From: Bradyrhizobiaceae bacterium
GTDB lineage: Bacteria > Pseudomonadota > Alphaproteobacteria > Rhizobiales > Xanthobacteraceae
DNA: 37,056 nucleotides
Direction of reading: 5' to 3'
Assembly (NCBI GenBank): GCA_947481635.1
Contig: CANKHJ010000024.1
Coordinates: forward strand, 1-37,056
This document shows positions 16,112-25,238 of this stretch, piece by piece. The notes below the pieces were generated by a model, which searched no databases, was not told the DNA's origin, and saw nothing but the letters and a program-made list of their open reading frames with translations. A program made the translations under genes and the position numbers. Position 1 is the stretch's first letter, and every line of letters begins with the position of its first letter.

Positions 16112-17137
16112 TCATTTTTTGCGCGGAGGGAAAACCGAACGGGGAATGCGCACATGGACCCCCTGGCGGCCATCGACGACCTGGGTCACGGCGAAGTCGG
16201 CCGCGACGCTCATCAGCGAATAGGCGTCATCGCGCGAGGTCTGCTGCAAATCGGTGAGGAAGCCGAGCATTTCGAGCGACGCCTGCCGCATCGCGACATT
16301 CAGGTCCTCATCGAAGCCATGCACGATCCAGTATTTCGGCGTTTCGAGTAGCGGAGAGGTGAAGGAGAAGTCCTTGCGTACCCGGATCTGCATCAGGACG
16401 TCGAGCGAGGCCTCGATTGCGGTGCCGCTCAATTCTCCATCGCCTTGCGAGATGTGCGGATCGCCGACCGAGAACAGCGCGCCATCGACCGCGACGGGAT
16501 AGAACATCGTCGCCCCTGCCCCGATCCGCCAATTGTCGATATTGCCGCCGTGGAGCCCGGGCGGGATCGTGCTCACGCGGCCCTTGACGTCCGGCGCAAC
16601 GCCGGCGGTGCCGAGATGCGGACGCACCGGAATGCGGAAGCCGGTCAGCGCGGGATGACAGGTGCAGGTACCCGGATCGGTGATCTTGCCGGGCGTCAGG
16701 TATTTACCCGGATAGTCATAAGCAAACACGGCCTCGGCCTGGTTACTGTGCGGATCGATCTGGTAGATCGTGACCCGCTCTTTCTCGCCGAATTCCTTAT
16801 AGAGATAGCCCCAGTTGGCCGCGAGATTCGAGCCATAGAGAAAACGCGGCGTCATCTCGAGATAGCGGACCTCGAGCATATCGCCGACCTTGGCATCCTC
16901 GACGTAGATCGGACCGGTCATGATATGGACGCCCGGATTCCGGTCCGACTCGGGGATGTCGTTGAAGAGCTGGCGGATCTCCTTGTCCATCAACAGATCC
17001 GGCGCATCGCCGGCATGATGGGTCACGGCCTCGATCTGAACCAGATCGCCGCTCTTCACCTTCAGAGCGGGTGCGAGCCCGGCGTCGAAATAGCCCCAGT
17101 GAACGTTCTTCTTCGTGGCTTTCAAGTCATGAAGCAT
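16112..17137 (-). CDS. Acetamidase/formamidase family amidohydrolase (FmdA-like)
   Basis: A 341-residue protein of the FmdA_AmdA family, which hydrolyses short amides such as formamide to acid and ammonia. Family signatures include HHAGDAPDLLMD near the N terminus, 'GPIYVEDAKVGDMLEV', 'TCTCHPALTGFRIPVRPHLG' and 'GDPHISQGDGELSGTAIE', which carries conserved metal/active-site acids and histidines. The length is normal. It is the first gene of a leftward operon, 15 bases ahead of the Rieske oxygenase. The ATG at 17137 is preferred; a GTG at 17143 is in frame. Its presence suggests that formamide or another small amide is released in the pathway (inference). Confidence 0.88.
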   Translation of the reverse strand: MLHDLKATKKNVHWGYFDAGLAPALKVKSGDLVQIEAVTHHAGDAPDLLMDKEIRQLFNDIPESDRNPGVHIMTGPIYVEDAKVGDMLEVRYLEMTPRFLYGSNLAANWGYLYKEFGEKERVTIYQIDPHSNQAEAVFAYDYPGKYLTPGKITDPGTCTCHPALTGFRIPVRPHLGTAGVAPDVKGRVSTIPPGLHGGNIDNWRIGAGATMFYPVAVDGALFSVGDPHISQGDGELSGTAIEASLDVLMQIRVRKDFSFTSPLLETPKYWIVHGFDEDLNVAMRQASLEMLGFLTDLQQTSRDDAYSLMSVAADFAVTQVVDGRQGVHVRIPRSVFPPRKK

Positions 17138-17457
17138 ATTCACTGTCCACTGCTATGAACGACGTCGCTGAATGGAGCACGACAGAGCCAGTTGATTCCG
17201 TCGCGTTGGTTAGTCGTCAATAACCCAAGGTGAGGCTAGTAAAGCGGCAAGATCGACGTCTTGTTCTGTTGGGTACATTTTGTTGCCATGATTACCCAGG
17301 CCCTCGATCCAGGCAACGCGTATCTCACGGGCAAGCCAATTCCGAATTTCTGGAATTCGAGGAGCACGGCGCACTCGACGCCGCTCGCCTGAGCGGCGTC
17401 GAACTCACGGCGATGCAATCATCGAAGGATGCGCGTCCGGAGCAGGACTCCGACCGC
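17138..17457. promoter_or_regulatory. 320-bp intergenic region upstream of the formamidase operon
   Basis: No convincing gene. A 60-codon minus-strand frame at 17236-17418 shows no recognisable family and no good ribosome site. An imperfect inverted repeat, TTGGTTA-N8-TAACCCAA, lies at 17206-17228, about 70 bases before the formamidase start, and is a possible operator. A TGGGTA/TACCCA pair spaced 17 bases apart occurs farther upstream. No clear -35/-10 pair could be assigned. Confidence 0.35.
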
Positions 17458-18648
17458 CTATCTCAACTCGCTCCAAGCCCGCTTGTAGCGCTGGACCAGC
17501 CAGCCATTCAGCTCCCGCTGCGCCTTTTCCTGCCAAGAATAACGTCCGCGAACCGCAAAGCGGGACCGCAATCCGACCGGGATCAGAGCGTCGACGTGAA
17601 GATCCTGTTCGACGATCGATTTGATCGACTCGACGCCGACGGCCAGGCGCTCCTTGAACAGGGTCTGTTGCATCGCGCCCGGGGCAAAGAGCTGGCCGCG
17701 CGTCATCGCAAGCTCATTGGTCGAGATCGAGTGCAGGATCATGTAGGTGATCATGTCCGGCATCACGACCAGCGACAGGGTCGGCGGCAGATTTCCGAAG
17801 ATGAAGCGGTTGCGATCTTCATCGGTCAGCTTCGGGAAGATCGGCAATATCGCCTTGTTGGTCGGATTGAAACCTGCATCCTTGTGCTTGGTGCCGTTGT
17901 AGCGGAAGTAGCCGGCGGCATCCTCCGGCAGATCGGGAAACACGCTCAGCTGGCTCGGCACGATGTCGTGCAGCGGCCCGGCATGAAGCTTATTGGCGTG
18001 ATAACCGTCGTTGTTGTTCTCCATCATGACCTTCCAGTTCCAGGGGAACTTGGTCGGCTCATTCGGAAATACGCCCTCGGCGATATCGAGCTGGTAATTT
18101 TCCAGCGCCGCCGTAATCGCCGTGAGGCGCGGCTTCAACGGCGGAGCATCGTTGTCGAAATTGATGAAGACGAAACCGAGCCATGTCTCGGTCTTGAGTT
18201 CGGGCAGTTTGATGCAGGTCTTGTCGAAGCCACGCGTCTGCTCCATCGCAGGCGCGCCGATCAGTTTGCCATCCAGGCCATAGGCCCAGTGGTGGTATTG
18301 GCACACGAGCGATCGCGCCGAGCCGTGCCCTTCCGCGACGACCATGGCGCGATGCTGGCAGACATTCGAGAAGGCTCTCAGCACGCCGTCGTGCGCGCGC
18401 GTCAGCACGATCGGCTCGCCGATATGGCTCGACGTGAAATAGTCACCCGGTTTCGGCGCCCAGCTTTCGCGTCCGACGCACAGCCATTCGCGATCGAAGA
18501 TCGCCTTCTTCTCGAATTCGTAGAACTCGTCCGACACGTAGACTTCGGGCGGCATCATCTGCGCGTCGTTGACGTCCAGCGCGGACGAATCGAGGCTGGC
18601 GAAAAACTCGTCGTTCAAGACCGACTTATTCAGGACTGACGACCTCAT
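17458..18648 (-). CDS. Rieske ring-hydroxylating oxygenase alpha subunit (GbcA/phenylpropionate-dioxygenase-like)
   Basis: A 396-residue oxygenase of a different Rieske branch from the two VanA-like enzymes. The Rieske ligands are Cys97-His99 (CQHR) and Cys116-His119 (CQYHH). The iron centre lies in MMENNNDGYHANKLH, with D214, H217 and H222. This resembles the GbcA/CntA and dioxygenase-alpha type, where an acidic residue near ExxNDxYH bridges neighbouring subunits. The ATG at 18648 has GGAGG eight bases upstream. It follows the NTF2-like gene after 37 bases and probably forms a pair with it. A cognate reductase is absent nearby. Confidence 0.88.
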   Translation of the reverse strand: MRSSVLNKSVLNDEFFASLDSSALDVNDAQMMPPEVYVSDEFYEFEKKAIFDREWLCVGRESWAPKPGDYFTSSHIGEPIVLTRAHDGVLRAFSNVCQHRAMVVAEGHGSARSLVCQYHHWAYGLDGKLIGAPAMEQTRGFDKTCIKLPELKTETWLGFVFINFDNDAPPLKPRLTAITAALENYQLDIAEGVFPNEPTKFPWNWKVMMENNNDGYHANKLHAGPLHDIVPSQLSVFPDLPEDAAGYFRYNGTKHKDAGFNPTNKAILPIFPKLTDEDRNRFIFGNLPPTLSLVVMPDMITYMILHSISTNELAMTRGQLFAPGAMQQTLFKERLAVGVESIKSIVEQDLHVDALIPVGLRSRFAVRGRYSWQEKAQRELNGWLVQRYKRAWSELR

Positions 18649-18685
18649 CCCAGCAACCTCCAATTCGACGGCATCCAGTTCATGG

Positions 18686-19105
18686 TCATTTCAGCCGTGC
18701 CTCACCGATGATTTCAGGCGTCACTTTACGCGTGACAATCAGCCAATCCTGTCCGCGTTTCGATAGAACGTCTTTGTAGCTGCCGACCGCGCCGATCATC
18801 GGGCCGTTTTCCGATTCACGAACCATCATGAAGGTCGACGCCACATCCGCGCTGTCGCCATTGATCACAATGACCACATTCGTGACCAAATGGCGGCGCA
18901 CCGGACCTTGGCCGGCCAGCGGGTTGGTCTTGACCATCAGCGCTTCGATATCGGCGCGCCCCTTCGCGCTTCCCATCCGCCCTTCCCAGCTGCCATCCTC
19001 GGTGAAGAGGGCCGCGAGCTCGCTAAAGCGGGAATTATCGCCAAAGGTGCAGTATTTGGCCAGGACCTCTCGGATTTTGTCCTTGTCTTCGAGCTCAGTC
19101 GACAT
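18686..19105 (-). CDS. SnoaL/NTF2-like protein, possible small partner of the Rieske oxygenase
   Basis: A 139-residue single-domain protein of the nuclear transport factor 2/SnoaL superfamily (start 'LEDKDKIREVLAKYCTFGDN', then 'SELAALFTEDGSWEGRMG'). Members are small-molecule isomerases, hydratases or dehydratases, and ring-hydroxylating dioxygenase beta subunits share the fold. Because the oxygenase gene follows directly, a beta-subunit-like or product-processing role is the likeliest; the sequence does not decide. AGGAG lies six bases before the ATG at 19105. A longer frame upstream has no comparable start. Confidence 0.75.
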   Translation of the reverse strand: MSTELEDKDKIREVLAKYCTFGDNSRFSELAALFTEDGSWEGRMGSAKGRADIEALMVKTNPLAGQGPVRRHLVTNVVIVINGDSADVASTFMMVRESENGPMIGAVGSYKDVLSKRGQDWLIVTRKVTPEIIGEARLK

Positions 19106-19456
19106 CCAATGCTCCTCTCGTCGGACCCGGGACGCCTGCAGCCGGATGCTATCTTGATCATATCCTACGCAGGGGCCTCGCTCCGGTCTTGACCCGTCGC
19201 GCCCTATAATTTGCCCTGCCGGCGGAGCCTGCCGAGCCGGCAGCGACGCAACCTTTTGTGCCCGTCTGGGCAAGACGGCACGACCCTCGCGGTATCCCCT
19301 GACGGTGCTGAATGCGACACGCCGATGCTCGAACATTTAGAGCGGCATGCTGCAATTCAGACTGCCGGGGAGCGGCCCGAATACCCGCCGAACCCGTCGC
19401 CCGGAGCGCTGTGGCCGTCAGGTTATGAGGGAATTCACGAGGAGCGCATCGGGCCG
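19106..19456. promoter_or_regulatory. 351-bp divergent control region between the NTF2-like and GMC genes
   Basis: The region holds no gene I can support. A plus-strand TATAAT is at 19205-19210 without a matching -35. Just downstream, at 19216-19243, is a perfect inverted repeat CTGCCGGC-N12-GCCGGCAG, placed where a repressor would sit at or just after the start of rightward transcription. A minus-strand TATGAT occurs near 19160 without a good -35. The GMC frame stays open through the right half of the region but the ATG at 19457 matches the family start. Confidence 0.45.
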
Positions 19457-21076
19457 ATGAAGCATCGTTACGACTATATCATCGTCGGCGCCGGGTCCGC
19501 CGGTTGCGTGCTCGCAAACCGTCTCTCCGAGGATGCCGACGTGAGCGTGCTGCTGCTGGAGGCCGGCGGCGCCGATATCAACCCGCTGATTCACATTCCG
19601 CTCGGCTTCGGCAAGCTGTCGCAACACATGATGCATGACTGGAGATATCGCTCGGAGCCCGAGCCGCATGTCGACGGCCGTGTGCTCGACACTGCGCGCG
19701 GCAAGGTCCTGGGTGGTTCGTCGTCGATCAACGTCATGAATTATTCACGCGGCGATCGCGGCGATTATGATCGCTGGGCGCAAAAAGGCGCGCGCGGCTG
19801 GTCCTATGACGACGTGCTTCCCTACTTCAAGCGCACCGAAACCGCCGAGGATGGAGCGAACGACGCGCGCGGCGGCTCCGGCCCGATCGGCGTTCGATGG
19901 AACCGCGTCACCGATCCGATCTGCGACGCGCTGATCGCCGCCGCCAAGGCCGCAGGCTTTCCCGAGAATAAGGACCATGCGAGCGGCAATCCGGAAGGGT
20001 TCGGCAGGACCCAATACACGATCCGGAATGGCCGCCGGTCGTCGGCGGCAACCGCCTATCTCAAGCCGGCGCGCTCACGGCCGAACCTGACGGTCGAAAC
20101 CCATGCGTATGCAACCCGCGTCTTGATGGAACAGCGGCGCGCGATCGGCATCGAGTACCAGAAAGGCAGCGGCGACCTGCATCGCGTGTTCGCCGAACGC
20201 GAAGTGATCCTTTCCGGCGGCGTCTACAACACGCCGCAACTTCTCATGCTGTCGGGTATCGGCCCGGCGCAACATCTGCGCGAGCATGGCATTGCGACAT
20301 TGGCCGATCTTCCGGTCGGACGGAATCTTCAGGACCACCTCATGGTCCCGAACCTCTATAAGCGGAAGTCACTCGGAGAGTTTCACGGCAACATGCGCTT
20401 CGACCGCATGGCCTGGAACATGCTGCGCGCGTATTTTTTCGGCAGCGGTTATGCGACCGGCATGCCGAGCGGCGTGATCGCCTTCGTCAAGACACGGCCG
20501 GAACTGGCGGTCCCGAATATCGAGTTCCTGGTGCCGATTTCGCCGCCTTATGCGCATCTCTGGTTTCCGGGCGTGAAGGCTCCTTACGAGGACGCCTTCG
20601 GCTTCCGGCCGATTATCCTGCACCCCGAAAGTCGCGGCGAAGTCACGCTTCGCTCGGCGAATCCGCACGACAAGGTCCGCATCAATTTCAATTTTCTCTC
20701 CGCACCCAACGACCTCGCAACTTTGCGCGAAGGGCTGCGCGTGGCGCGCAAGATCGCATATCAGAAGGTGCTCGATCCCTATCGGGGAACGGAATTCGCG
20801 CCGGGCGAGGCCGCGCAGAGCGATGCCGACCTCGACGCGCATATCCGCAAGACGTTGCTGACGGTGAACCATCCGGCCTGCACCTGTCCGATGGGAACCG
20901 GGCCGGACGCCGTGCTCGATCCGGACCTGCGCGTTCGCGGCATCGAAAAGCTGCGCGTTGTCGACGCATCGGCCATGCCCGATCTCGTCTCGGCCCACAT
21001 CAATGCCTGCGTTCTGATGATGGCGGAAAAGGCAGCCGACATGATCCGGGGTCGGTCGCTGGCGGTGGCGAACTGA
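19457..21076 (+). CDS. GMC-family FAD oxidoreductase (choline/alcohol dehydrogenase-like)
   Basis: A 539-residue flavoenzyme. The ADP-binding motif GAGSAG is at 11-16, with the acidic E35 that binds the adenosine ribose. The GMC signature [15 protein letters not shown] follows in the N-terminal third. The C-terminal active-site histidine is H472 ([10 protein letters not shown], family HPxGTCxMG) and a second histidine is H514 (SAHINAC). It would oxidise an alcohol (benzylic, choline-like or alkyl) to an aldehyde with FAD. AGGAG lies somewhat far (about 13 bases) from the ATG at 19457. It is the first gene of the rightward operon with a P450 11 bases downstream, suggesting oxidation of a hydroxylated product. 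Confidence 0.9.
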   Translation: MKHRYDYIIVGAGSAGCVLANRLSEDADVSVLLLEAGGADINPLIHIPLGFGKLSQHMMHDWRYRSEPEPHVDGRVLDTARGKVLGGSSSINVMNYSRGDRGDYDRWAQKGARGWSYDDVLPYFKRTETAEDGANDARGGSGPIGVRWNRVTDPICDALIAAAKAAGFPENKDHASGNPEGFGRTQYTIRNGRRSSAATAYLKPARSRPNLTVETHAYATRVLMEQRRAIGIEYQKGSGDLHRVFAEREVILSGGVYNTPQLLMLSGIGPAQHLREHGIATLADLPVGRNLQDHLMVPNLYKRKSLGEFHGNMRFDRMAWNMLRAYFFGSGYATGMPSGVIAFVKTRPELAVPNIEFLVPISPPYAHLWFPGVKAPYEDAFGFRPIILHPESRGEVTLRSANPHDKVRINFNFLSAPNDLATLREGLRVARKIAYQKVLDPYRGTEFAPGEAAQSDADLDAHIRKTLLTVNHPACTCPMGTGPDAVLDPDLRVRGIEKLRVVDASAMPDLVSAHINACVLMMAEKAADMIRGRSLAVAN

Positions 21077-21087
21077 GCTCAAGAGCA

Positions 21088-22302
21088 ATGCCAGCACCTC
21101 AATTCGCGGATCCCGCGCCGCCGATTTTGACCATCGATCCGTTCTCGCCGGAATGCCTGAACGATCCCTACCCTGCGCACGAGCGCTTGCGTGACGCGGG
21201 ACCGGTCGTCTGGCTTGAACGCTATGGGGTCTGGGCCGTCGGACGTCATGCCGAGGTCAAATCGGTTCTTTCGAATTGGCAGACCTTCTGTTCCTCGGCC
21301 GGCGTTGGATTGAGCAATTATCGGCGTGAAACGCCATGGCGACCGCCTGGCCTGCTATTGGAAGCCGATCCGCCGATTCACAATCGCGCGCGGAGCGTGC
21401 TGACCAAAATTCTGTCGCCGCCGGCGATCAAGGCGCTGAAGACGCAGTTCGAAGTCGAAGCGGTTCGGCTGGTCGATGAACTGGTCGCGCGCGGCAGTTT
21501 CGACGCCATCACCGATCTCGCTGAAGCGTTTCCGATCAAGGTCTTTTCCGACGCGATCGGGCTGCCGTTGAGGGGCCGTGATAAGTTGCTGCCGTACGGC
21601 AAGCTGATCTTCAACGCCTTCGGTCCACGCAACGCGCTGTTTTTGGAGGCGATGGCAGAAGCCGAACATTTCCAGGACTGGGTGGCGGAGAGTTGCAGCC
21701 GCGGGGCTTTGACACCAGGCATGCTCGGGGCTCAGATCTACGCTGCCGCGGACGCGGGCGAAATCGCTCTGGACGAAGCCCCGCGATTGGTGCGCGCCTT
21801 CATCTCTGCCGGACTTGATACGACGGTCAGTGCGTTGGGAAATGCGATCTATCTGTTCGGCTTGTTCCCCGAGCAATGGGCGCTGTTGCGTGACGATCCG
21901 GCCCTCGCCCGTGGCGCGTTTGAAGAAGTCCTGCGATACGAAGCGCCATTCCAGACATTTTTCCGCACGTCGACCGAGCAAACCGAAATCGCCGGACAGA
22001 CCATCGGCGCGGATGAGAAAATCATGGTGTCGGTCGGGTCGGCGAACCGCGATCCCCGGCAGTGGCAGAACCCCGACCAATTCGACATCAAGCGTCGCGC
22101 CTTGGGGCATGTCGGAATGGGCGTCGGTATCCATGCCTGTGTCGGCCAGATGATCGCCCGGCTCGAAGGCGAAGTGGTATTATCCGCCTTGGCCAGAAGA
22201 GTACGCACGATCGAAATAACCGGGACGCCCGAGCGTCGTTTGAACAATACCTTGAGAGGCCTGAAATCCCTGCCGGTATCGCTGCGGACGATCGAACACT
22301 AG
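21088..22302 (+). CDS. Cytochrome P450, CYP199-like
   Basis: A 404-residue soluble class I P450. The oxygen-binding helix reads ISAGLDTT (AGxDT, around 241-246), ExxR is EVLR (280-283), and the haem-binding loop ends GVGIHACVG with Cys351. The C-terminal stretch ACVGQMIARLEGE and the overall pattern resemble CYP199A enzymes, which O-demethylate or hydroxylate para-substituted benzoates; that subfamily call is from memory. No P450 ferredoxin or reductase gene is adjacent, so its electron donors must come from elsewhere. Cotranscribed with the GMC gene. Confidence 0.88.
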   Translation: MPAPQFADPAPPILTIDPFSPECLNDPYPAHERLRDAGPVVWLERYGVWAVGRHAEVKSVLSNWQTFCSSAGVGLSNYRRETPWRPPGLLLEADPPIHNRARSVLTKILSPPAIKALKTQFEVEAVRLVDELVARGSFDAITDLAEAFPIKVFSDAIGLPLRGRDKLLPYGKLIFNAFGPRNALFLEAMAEAEHFQDWVAESCSRGALTPGMLGAQIYAAADAGEIALDEAPRLVRAFISAGLDTTVSALGNAIYLFGLFPEQWALLRDDPALARGAFEEVLRYEAPFQTFFRTSTEQTEIAGQTIGADEKIMVSVGSANRDPRQWQNPDQFDIKRRALGHVGMGVGIHACVGQMIARLEGEVVLSALARRVRTIEITGTPERRLNNTLRGLKSLPVSLRTIEH

Positions 22303-22314
22303 ACCGGATTCATG

Positions 22315-22333
22315 ATGGATCTTGTCGATCCAT
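22315..22333 (+). promoter_or_regulatory. Perfect inverted repeat between P450 and LLM monooxygenase genes
   Basis: ATGGATC-TTGTC-GATCCAT lies 13 bases after the P450 stop and 55 bases before the next start. The stem is moderate in GC and has no T-tract, so it is not a standard terminator. It may be an operator for a separate promoter of the monooxygenase gene or an mRNA-processing stem. Confidence 0.3.
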
Positions 22334-22387
22334 GGTACGACAGGTCGCGCTACGATCTTGCTACTGGATAAAACTGGACATCATCGC

Positions 22388-23740
22388 ATGACGACACGTC
22401 GGGACGAAAAAATGCGGCTTGGGGCATTCTTCATGCCGACGGGCCATCATGTCGCGTCGTGGCGCCATCCGCAGGCCGACGCGGATGCCGGCGTCAATTT
22501 CAAGCATTATGCGCAGATGGCCCAGACTGCCGAGCGCGCCAAGTTCGACATGGTGTTTCTGCAAGACGGCCTGGCGGTGCGCGAGGCGCATCCCGAAGCG
22601 CTGCGCCGCTCCGCGCAATATATCGCGAATTTTGAACCGCTCACTTTGCTCGGCGGTCTCGCGGCAGTCACCACCCATATCGGGCTCGTCGCGACGGCAT
22701 CGACCAGCTACAACGAGCCCTATCACGTCGCGCGCAAATTCGCGTCGATCGATCACATGAGCGGCGGCCGCGCCGGCTGGAATATCGTCACCTCGACTCA
22801 AAAAGCCGAAGCCCTCAACTTCGGGCGAGAGACCCACTACGGTCATGCCGAACGCTATCAGCGTGCGCGCGAATTCACCCAGGTCGTTCTCGGACTATGG
22901 GACAGCTGGGACGACGACGCATTTCCCCGTGACAAGGCATCCGGACAATTCCTCGATCCTGACAAATTGCATGTGCTTAATCATCGCGGCGAGCATTTTT
23001 CGGTGCGGGGACCGTTGAACATCCCGCGTCCGCCGCAGGGATGGCCGGTGCTGGTCCAGGCCGGCGTGTCGGACGACGCCAGGAGCTTCGCCGCTGAATT
23101 CGCCGAAGTGATTTTCAGCAGCCACCTCACCATCAATCAGTCGCGAACTTACTATGGTGCGGTCAAGGCAGCGGTCGCGCCGTTCGGTCGATCGCCTTCC
23201 GACATCAAAGTGATGCCGGGCTTGAACCCGATCATCGGGCGCACGGCGGCCGAAGCCGATGAGAAGCTGGAATTCCTGAACTCGCTGATCGAGCCGATCG
23301 TCGCGCGCGAAATTCTGTCGACCTTTATCGGGGTCGATCTGTCGGGCTACAATTTCGACGATCCGTTTCCGGAAGTCACGCCGACCGAGAAGTCATCCGG
23401 ATCGTTCCACAATTGGGTCGGCCTCGCGAAGCAGGAGCGCCTCACCATCCGTCAACTGGCCTTCCGGGCCGCGCGTGGACGCATGAGCGTCGTCAAGGGA
23501 ACGCCGGAGCAGATCGCTGATCATATGGAAGACTGGTTCGTCAACGGCGCCTGCGACGGCTTCAATATCATGTCGCCTTACCTGCCGGGCGCGTTCAACG
23601 ACTTCGTCGAACTCGTCGTACCGGAATTGCAGCGCCGCGGCTTGTTCCGCACCGAGTATGAGGGGCGGACCTTCCGGGACAATCTGGGACTGAAGCATCC
23701 GCCAAGCCGTTACGCGATGCAACACGCCGCGTCAGGCTGA
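22388..23740 (+). CDS. LLM flavin-dependent monooxygenase, NtaA/SnaA/DszA type (first copy)
   Basis: A 450-residue FMNH2-dependent monooxygenase of the NtaA/SnaA/DszA (nitrilotriacetate monooxygenase component A) branch of the luciferase-like family. Clear signatures are 'LGAFFMPTGHHVASWRHP' at the start, 'SGGRAGWNIVTS' in the flavin-binding core, and 'FVELVVPELQRRGLF' near the C terminus. Such enzymes oxidise C-N or C-S bonds and need a separate flavin reductase; none is in the window. The ATG at 22388 is chosen. A later in-frame ATG at 22412 is possible. It ends 24 bases before a convergent paralogue on the other strand. Confidence 0.9.
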   Translation: MTTRRDEKMRLGAFFMPTGHHVASWRHPQADADAGVNFKHYAQMAQTAERAKFDMVFLQDGLAVREAHPEALRRSAQYIANFEPLTLLGGLAAVTTHIGLVATASTSYNEPYHVARKFASIDHMSGGRAGWNIVTSTQKAEALNFGRETHYGHAERYQRAREFTQVVLGLWDSWDDDAFPRDKASGQFLDPDKLHVLNHRGEHFSVRGPLNIPRPPQGWPVLVQAGVSDDARSFAAEFAEVIFSSHLTINQSRTYYGAVKAAVAPFGRSPSDIKVMPGLNPIIGRTAAEADEKLEFLNSLIEPIVAREILSTFIGVDLSGYNFDDPFPEVTPTEKSSGSFHNWVGLAKQERLTIRQLAFRAARGRMSVVKGTPEQIADHMEDWFVNGACDGFNIMSPYLPGAFNDFVELVVPELQRRGLFRTEYEGRTFRDNLGLKHPPSRYAMQHAASG

Positions 23741-23764
23741 CCTTCCATAACGAGTGCTGGCGCG

Positions 23765-25132
23765 TCACCGACCGGCGGACACCCGCACCGAGCCAACCGC
23801 ATCCGCGGCATATCGGCTGACCGGTTTGCGAAGGCCGAGATGCTCGCGCAGCGTGCGGCCTTCATATTTGGTCCGAAACAACCCGCGCCTCTGCAATTCC
23901 GGAACCACCAGTTCGACAAAGTCGTCGAGCCCACCCGGCAACGTAGGAGGCATGACGTTGAAGCCATCCGCCGCACCGCCGGTGAACCACTCTTCCATCG
24001 CATCGGCGACTTTCGCCGGCGTGCCGCAGACCTGGAAATGGCCACGGCTTCCGGCAACACGTTCGTAGAGCTGCCGCACCGTTAGTTTGTCCTGCCGCGC
24101 CATGGCGCTGAGCTGAGTGGATCGGCTGCTGATGAGATTGTTGGGGGGAAGTTCGGGCAGCGGCGCATCCACATCGCAGGCGCTCAGGTCATAGCCCATG
24201 TATTTCGACAGCAGCGACAGGCCCATCTCCGGGTGGATCAGGCTTTGCAAATACGCGTGTTTATCGTCGGCTTCCTGTTGCGTGCGAGCCACGGTCACGA
24301 AGAAACCCGGCATGATCTTCATGTCGCTCGGATCGCGACCGAACTTCGCCATGCGCTGGTGAATGTCGCCGTAGAATTCCTGAGCTTCCGCCAGCGCCGA
24401 TTGCGCGGTGAACACCACTTCCGCGGTTTCCGCCGCAACGTCCCTGCCATCATCGGACGAGCCGGCCTGTACGATCACCGGCTGCCCCTGCGGCGAGCGC
24501 GCGACGTTCAGCGGGCCACGGACTTTGAATTGGTCGCCGCGGTGATTCAGCACATGCAGCTTGCTGGAATCGAAGAACTCGCCGGATTTCTTATTGCGTA
24601 GGAAGGCATCTTCGTCCCAGCTGTCCCACAAGCCGCGGACAATTCCGACAAATTCGCGCGCGCGCCTGTAGCGGTCGCTCTTGTCGGGGTGAAAGTCCCG
24701 ACCGAAATTCGCGGCTTCGGCTTTGACGCCGGACGTGACGACATTCCAGCCCGACCGTCCGCCGCTGACGAGATCGAGCGATGCAAACTTGCGAGCCACG
24801 AAATACGGCTCGTCATAGGTTGTCGTGGCCGTACAGACCAGCCCGATGCGCTCGGTCACCGCGGATAAAGCCGCCATCAGGGTGAACGGATCGATCCGGG
24901 CGTTGTCCGGAGCGCGGGTCAGCGTGTCGATATCCTCATGCGGCAGCGCGACATTGTCGGCGGAAAAAATCATGTCGAACAGGCCGCGCTCCGCGGTCTT
25001 CGCAATCGCAATCGTGGGTGCAAAATTGACGTCTGAATCCGCGGCCGCGTCCGGATGCCGCCAGCCCGCGATGTGATGCCCGCTTTGGCGCAGAAACATC
25101 CCGAGCCGGATCTGCTTTGGTGCAACGGTCAT
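23765..25132 (-). CDS. LLM flavin-dependent monooxygenase, NtaA/SnaA/DszA type (second copy)
   Basis: A 455-residue paralogue of the plus-strand gene ending at 23740. The same landmarks are present: 'LGMFLRQSGHHIAGWRHPD', 'SGGRSGWNVVTSG', and a nearly identical C-terminal 'DDFVELVVPELQRRGLFRT'. Divergence elsewhere is considerable, so the two probably act on different substrates or steps. GGAG precedes the ATG at 25132. The upstream leader (25133-25238) contains CTGACGTCAG (25153-25162) and a small CTGGC/GCCAG stem (25168-25181). A minus-strand CATAAT nearby is a weak -10 candidate. No flavin reductase is linked. Confidence 0.9.
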   Translation of the reverse strand: MTVAPKQIRLGMFLRQSGHHIAGWRHPDAAADSDVNFAPTIAIAKTAERGLFDMIFSADNVALPHEDIDTLTRAPDNARIDPFTLMAALSAVTERIGLVCTATTTYDEPYFVARKFASLDLVSGGRSGWNVVTSGVKAEAANFGRDFHPDKSDRYRRAREFVGIVRGLWDSWDEDAFLRNKKSGEFFDSSKLHVLNHRGDQFKVRGPLNVARSPQGQPVIVQAGSSDDGRDVAAETAEVVFTAQSALAEAQEFYGDIHQRMAKFGRDPSDMKIMPGFFVTVARTQQEADDKHAYLQSLIHPEMGLSLLSKYMGYDLSACDVDAPLPELPPNNLISSRSTQLSAMARQDKLTVRQLYERVAGSRGHFQVCGTPAKVADAMEEWFTGGAADGFNVMPPTLPGGLDDFVELVVPELQRRGLFRTKYEGRTLREHLGLRKPVSRYAADAVGSVRVSAGR

Positions 25133-25238
25133 GATGTGCTCCAACCCGGGGACTGACGTCAGGGACACTGGCAGGGGCCAGGATTATGTCTTGCCCGCCG
25201 ATGCCTAAAAACTTGCCTTCCGCACTGGCGCCCGGCCC

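Noticed and set aside
17236-17418. Minus-strand 60-codon frame between formamidase and the third Rieske oxygenase
   Set aside because: There is no ribosome site, no recognisable motif and no sign of a remnant of a known gene.
17446-17470. Possible terminator hairpin after the third Rieske oxygenase
   Set aside because: The GGAG/CTCC pairing is short and bulged and has no T-tract.
17230-18639. Plus-strand open frame of 469 codons
   Set aside because: It is antisense to the third Rieske oxygenase, whose motifs are complete; the plus-strand product looks like a compositional shadow.
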